A DNA stretch of 6,163 nucleotides from Bacteroidota bacterium. GTDB taxonomy: Bacteria; Bacteroidota; Ignavibacteria; Kapaibacteriales; Kapaibacteriaceae. The position numbers and the translations under genes were made by a program. Under the pieces are notes generated by a model, which ran no database searches, was not told the origin of the DNA, and worked only from the letters and a program-made list of their open reading frames with translations. Positions 6,143 to 6,163 of the stretch are shown one piece after another. The stretch is taken from contig DNLG01000056.1 of NCBI GenBank assembly GCA_003488525.1, forward strand, positions 1,891-8,053, in the 5' to 3' direction. The stretch's first letter is position 1. Each line of letters opens with the position of its first letter.

Positions 6143-6163
6143 TGACGGATGACCGATGACCGA
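6143..6163. repeat. Three tandem heptamers TGACSGA upstream of glmM
   Basis: The plus strand reads TGACGGA, TGACCGA, TGACCGA back to back up to the last base of the window; on the minus strand this is TCGGTCA, TCGGTCA, TCCGTCA. The array probably continues outside the window. It sits directly upstream of the putative -7 box, where a -33 element or activator site would lie. It may be a short heptanucleotide repeat of the kind seen in intergenic DNA of some bacteria, or an operator array. Confidence 0.6.

Noticed and set aside
6143..6163. Edge of a CRISPR array
   Set aside because: The repeat unit is only 7 bases with no spacers.

Overview
The window is a compact bacterial chromosomal segment of fairly high G+C. 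Every gene that can be supported lies on the minus strand. Reading right to left, in the direction of transcription, the order is: a phosphoglucosamine/phosphomannose mutase (6127-4784, glmM-like); a 1003-residue protein built like a single-chain Type IIG restriction-modification enzyme but lacking every catalytic motif (4779-1768); the DNA-processing protein DprA (1688-675); and the N-terminal 219 residues of a type 2 isopentenyl-diphosphate isomerase (659-1, fni/idi2) that runs off the left edge. Gaps between genes are 4, 79 and 15 bases, so the four could be one transcription unit.

Organism: an exact TAnnTTTG box, the -7 element of the Bacteroidota/Chlorobiota group, sits just before glmM, and most starts lack a Shine-Dalgarno sequence. 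Together with high G+C and an FMN-dependent isomerase, this suggests a member of the Bacteroidota-Chlorobiota-Kapabacteria superphylum. This is an inference with moderate to low certainty.

The genes do not form one pathway. GlmM serves amino-sugar and cell-wall precursors, Fni serves isoprenoid precursors, and DprA loads RecA onto incoming single-stranded DNA during transformation. The most unusual element is the large protein between glmM and dprA. It keeps the order of an HsdR-N-like nuclease domain, a helical domain, an N6-adenine methyltransferase fold, a target-recognition region and a C-terminal helical part. The nuclease E-x-K, the methyltransferase motif I and the NPPY motif are all absent, yet the frame is intact over 3 kb. 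It looks like a retained pseudoenzyme, perhaps a DNA-binding protein.

Non-coding material is scarce. The 79-base gap before dprA holds an 8-bp-stem inverted repeat. The 36 bases before glmM hold the putative promoter and three tandem heptamers that run off the edge. The octamer CAGGGGGC occurs seven times, on both strands, more than base composition would suggest. No tRNA, rRNA, CRISPR array, transposase or phage gene was seen. No stretch longer than 300 bases lacks a gene.
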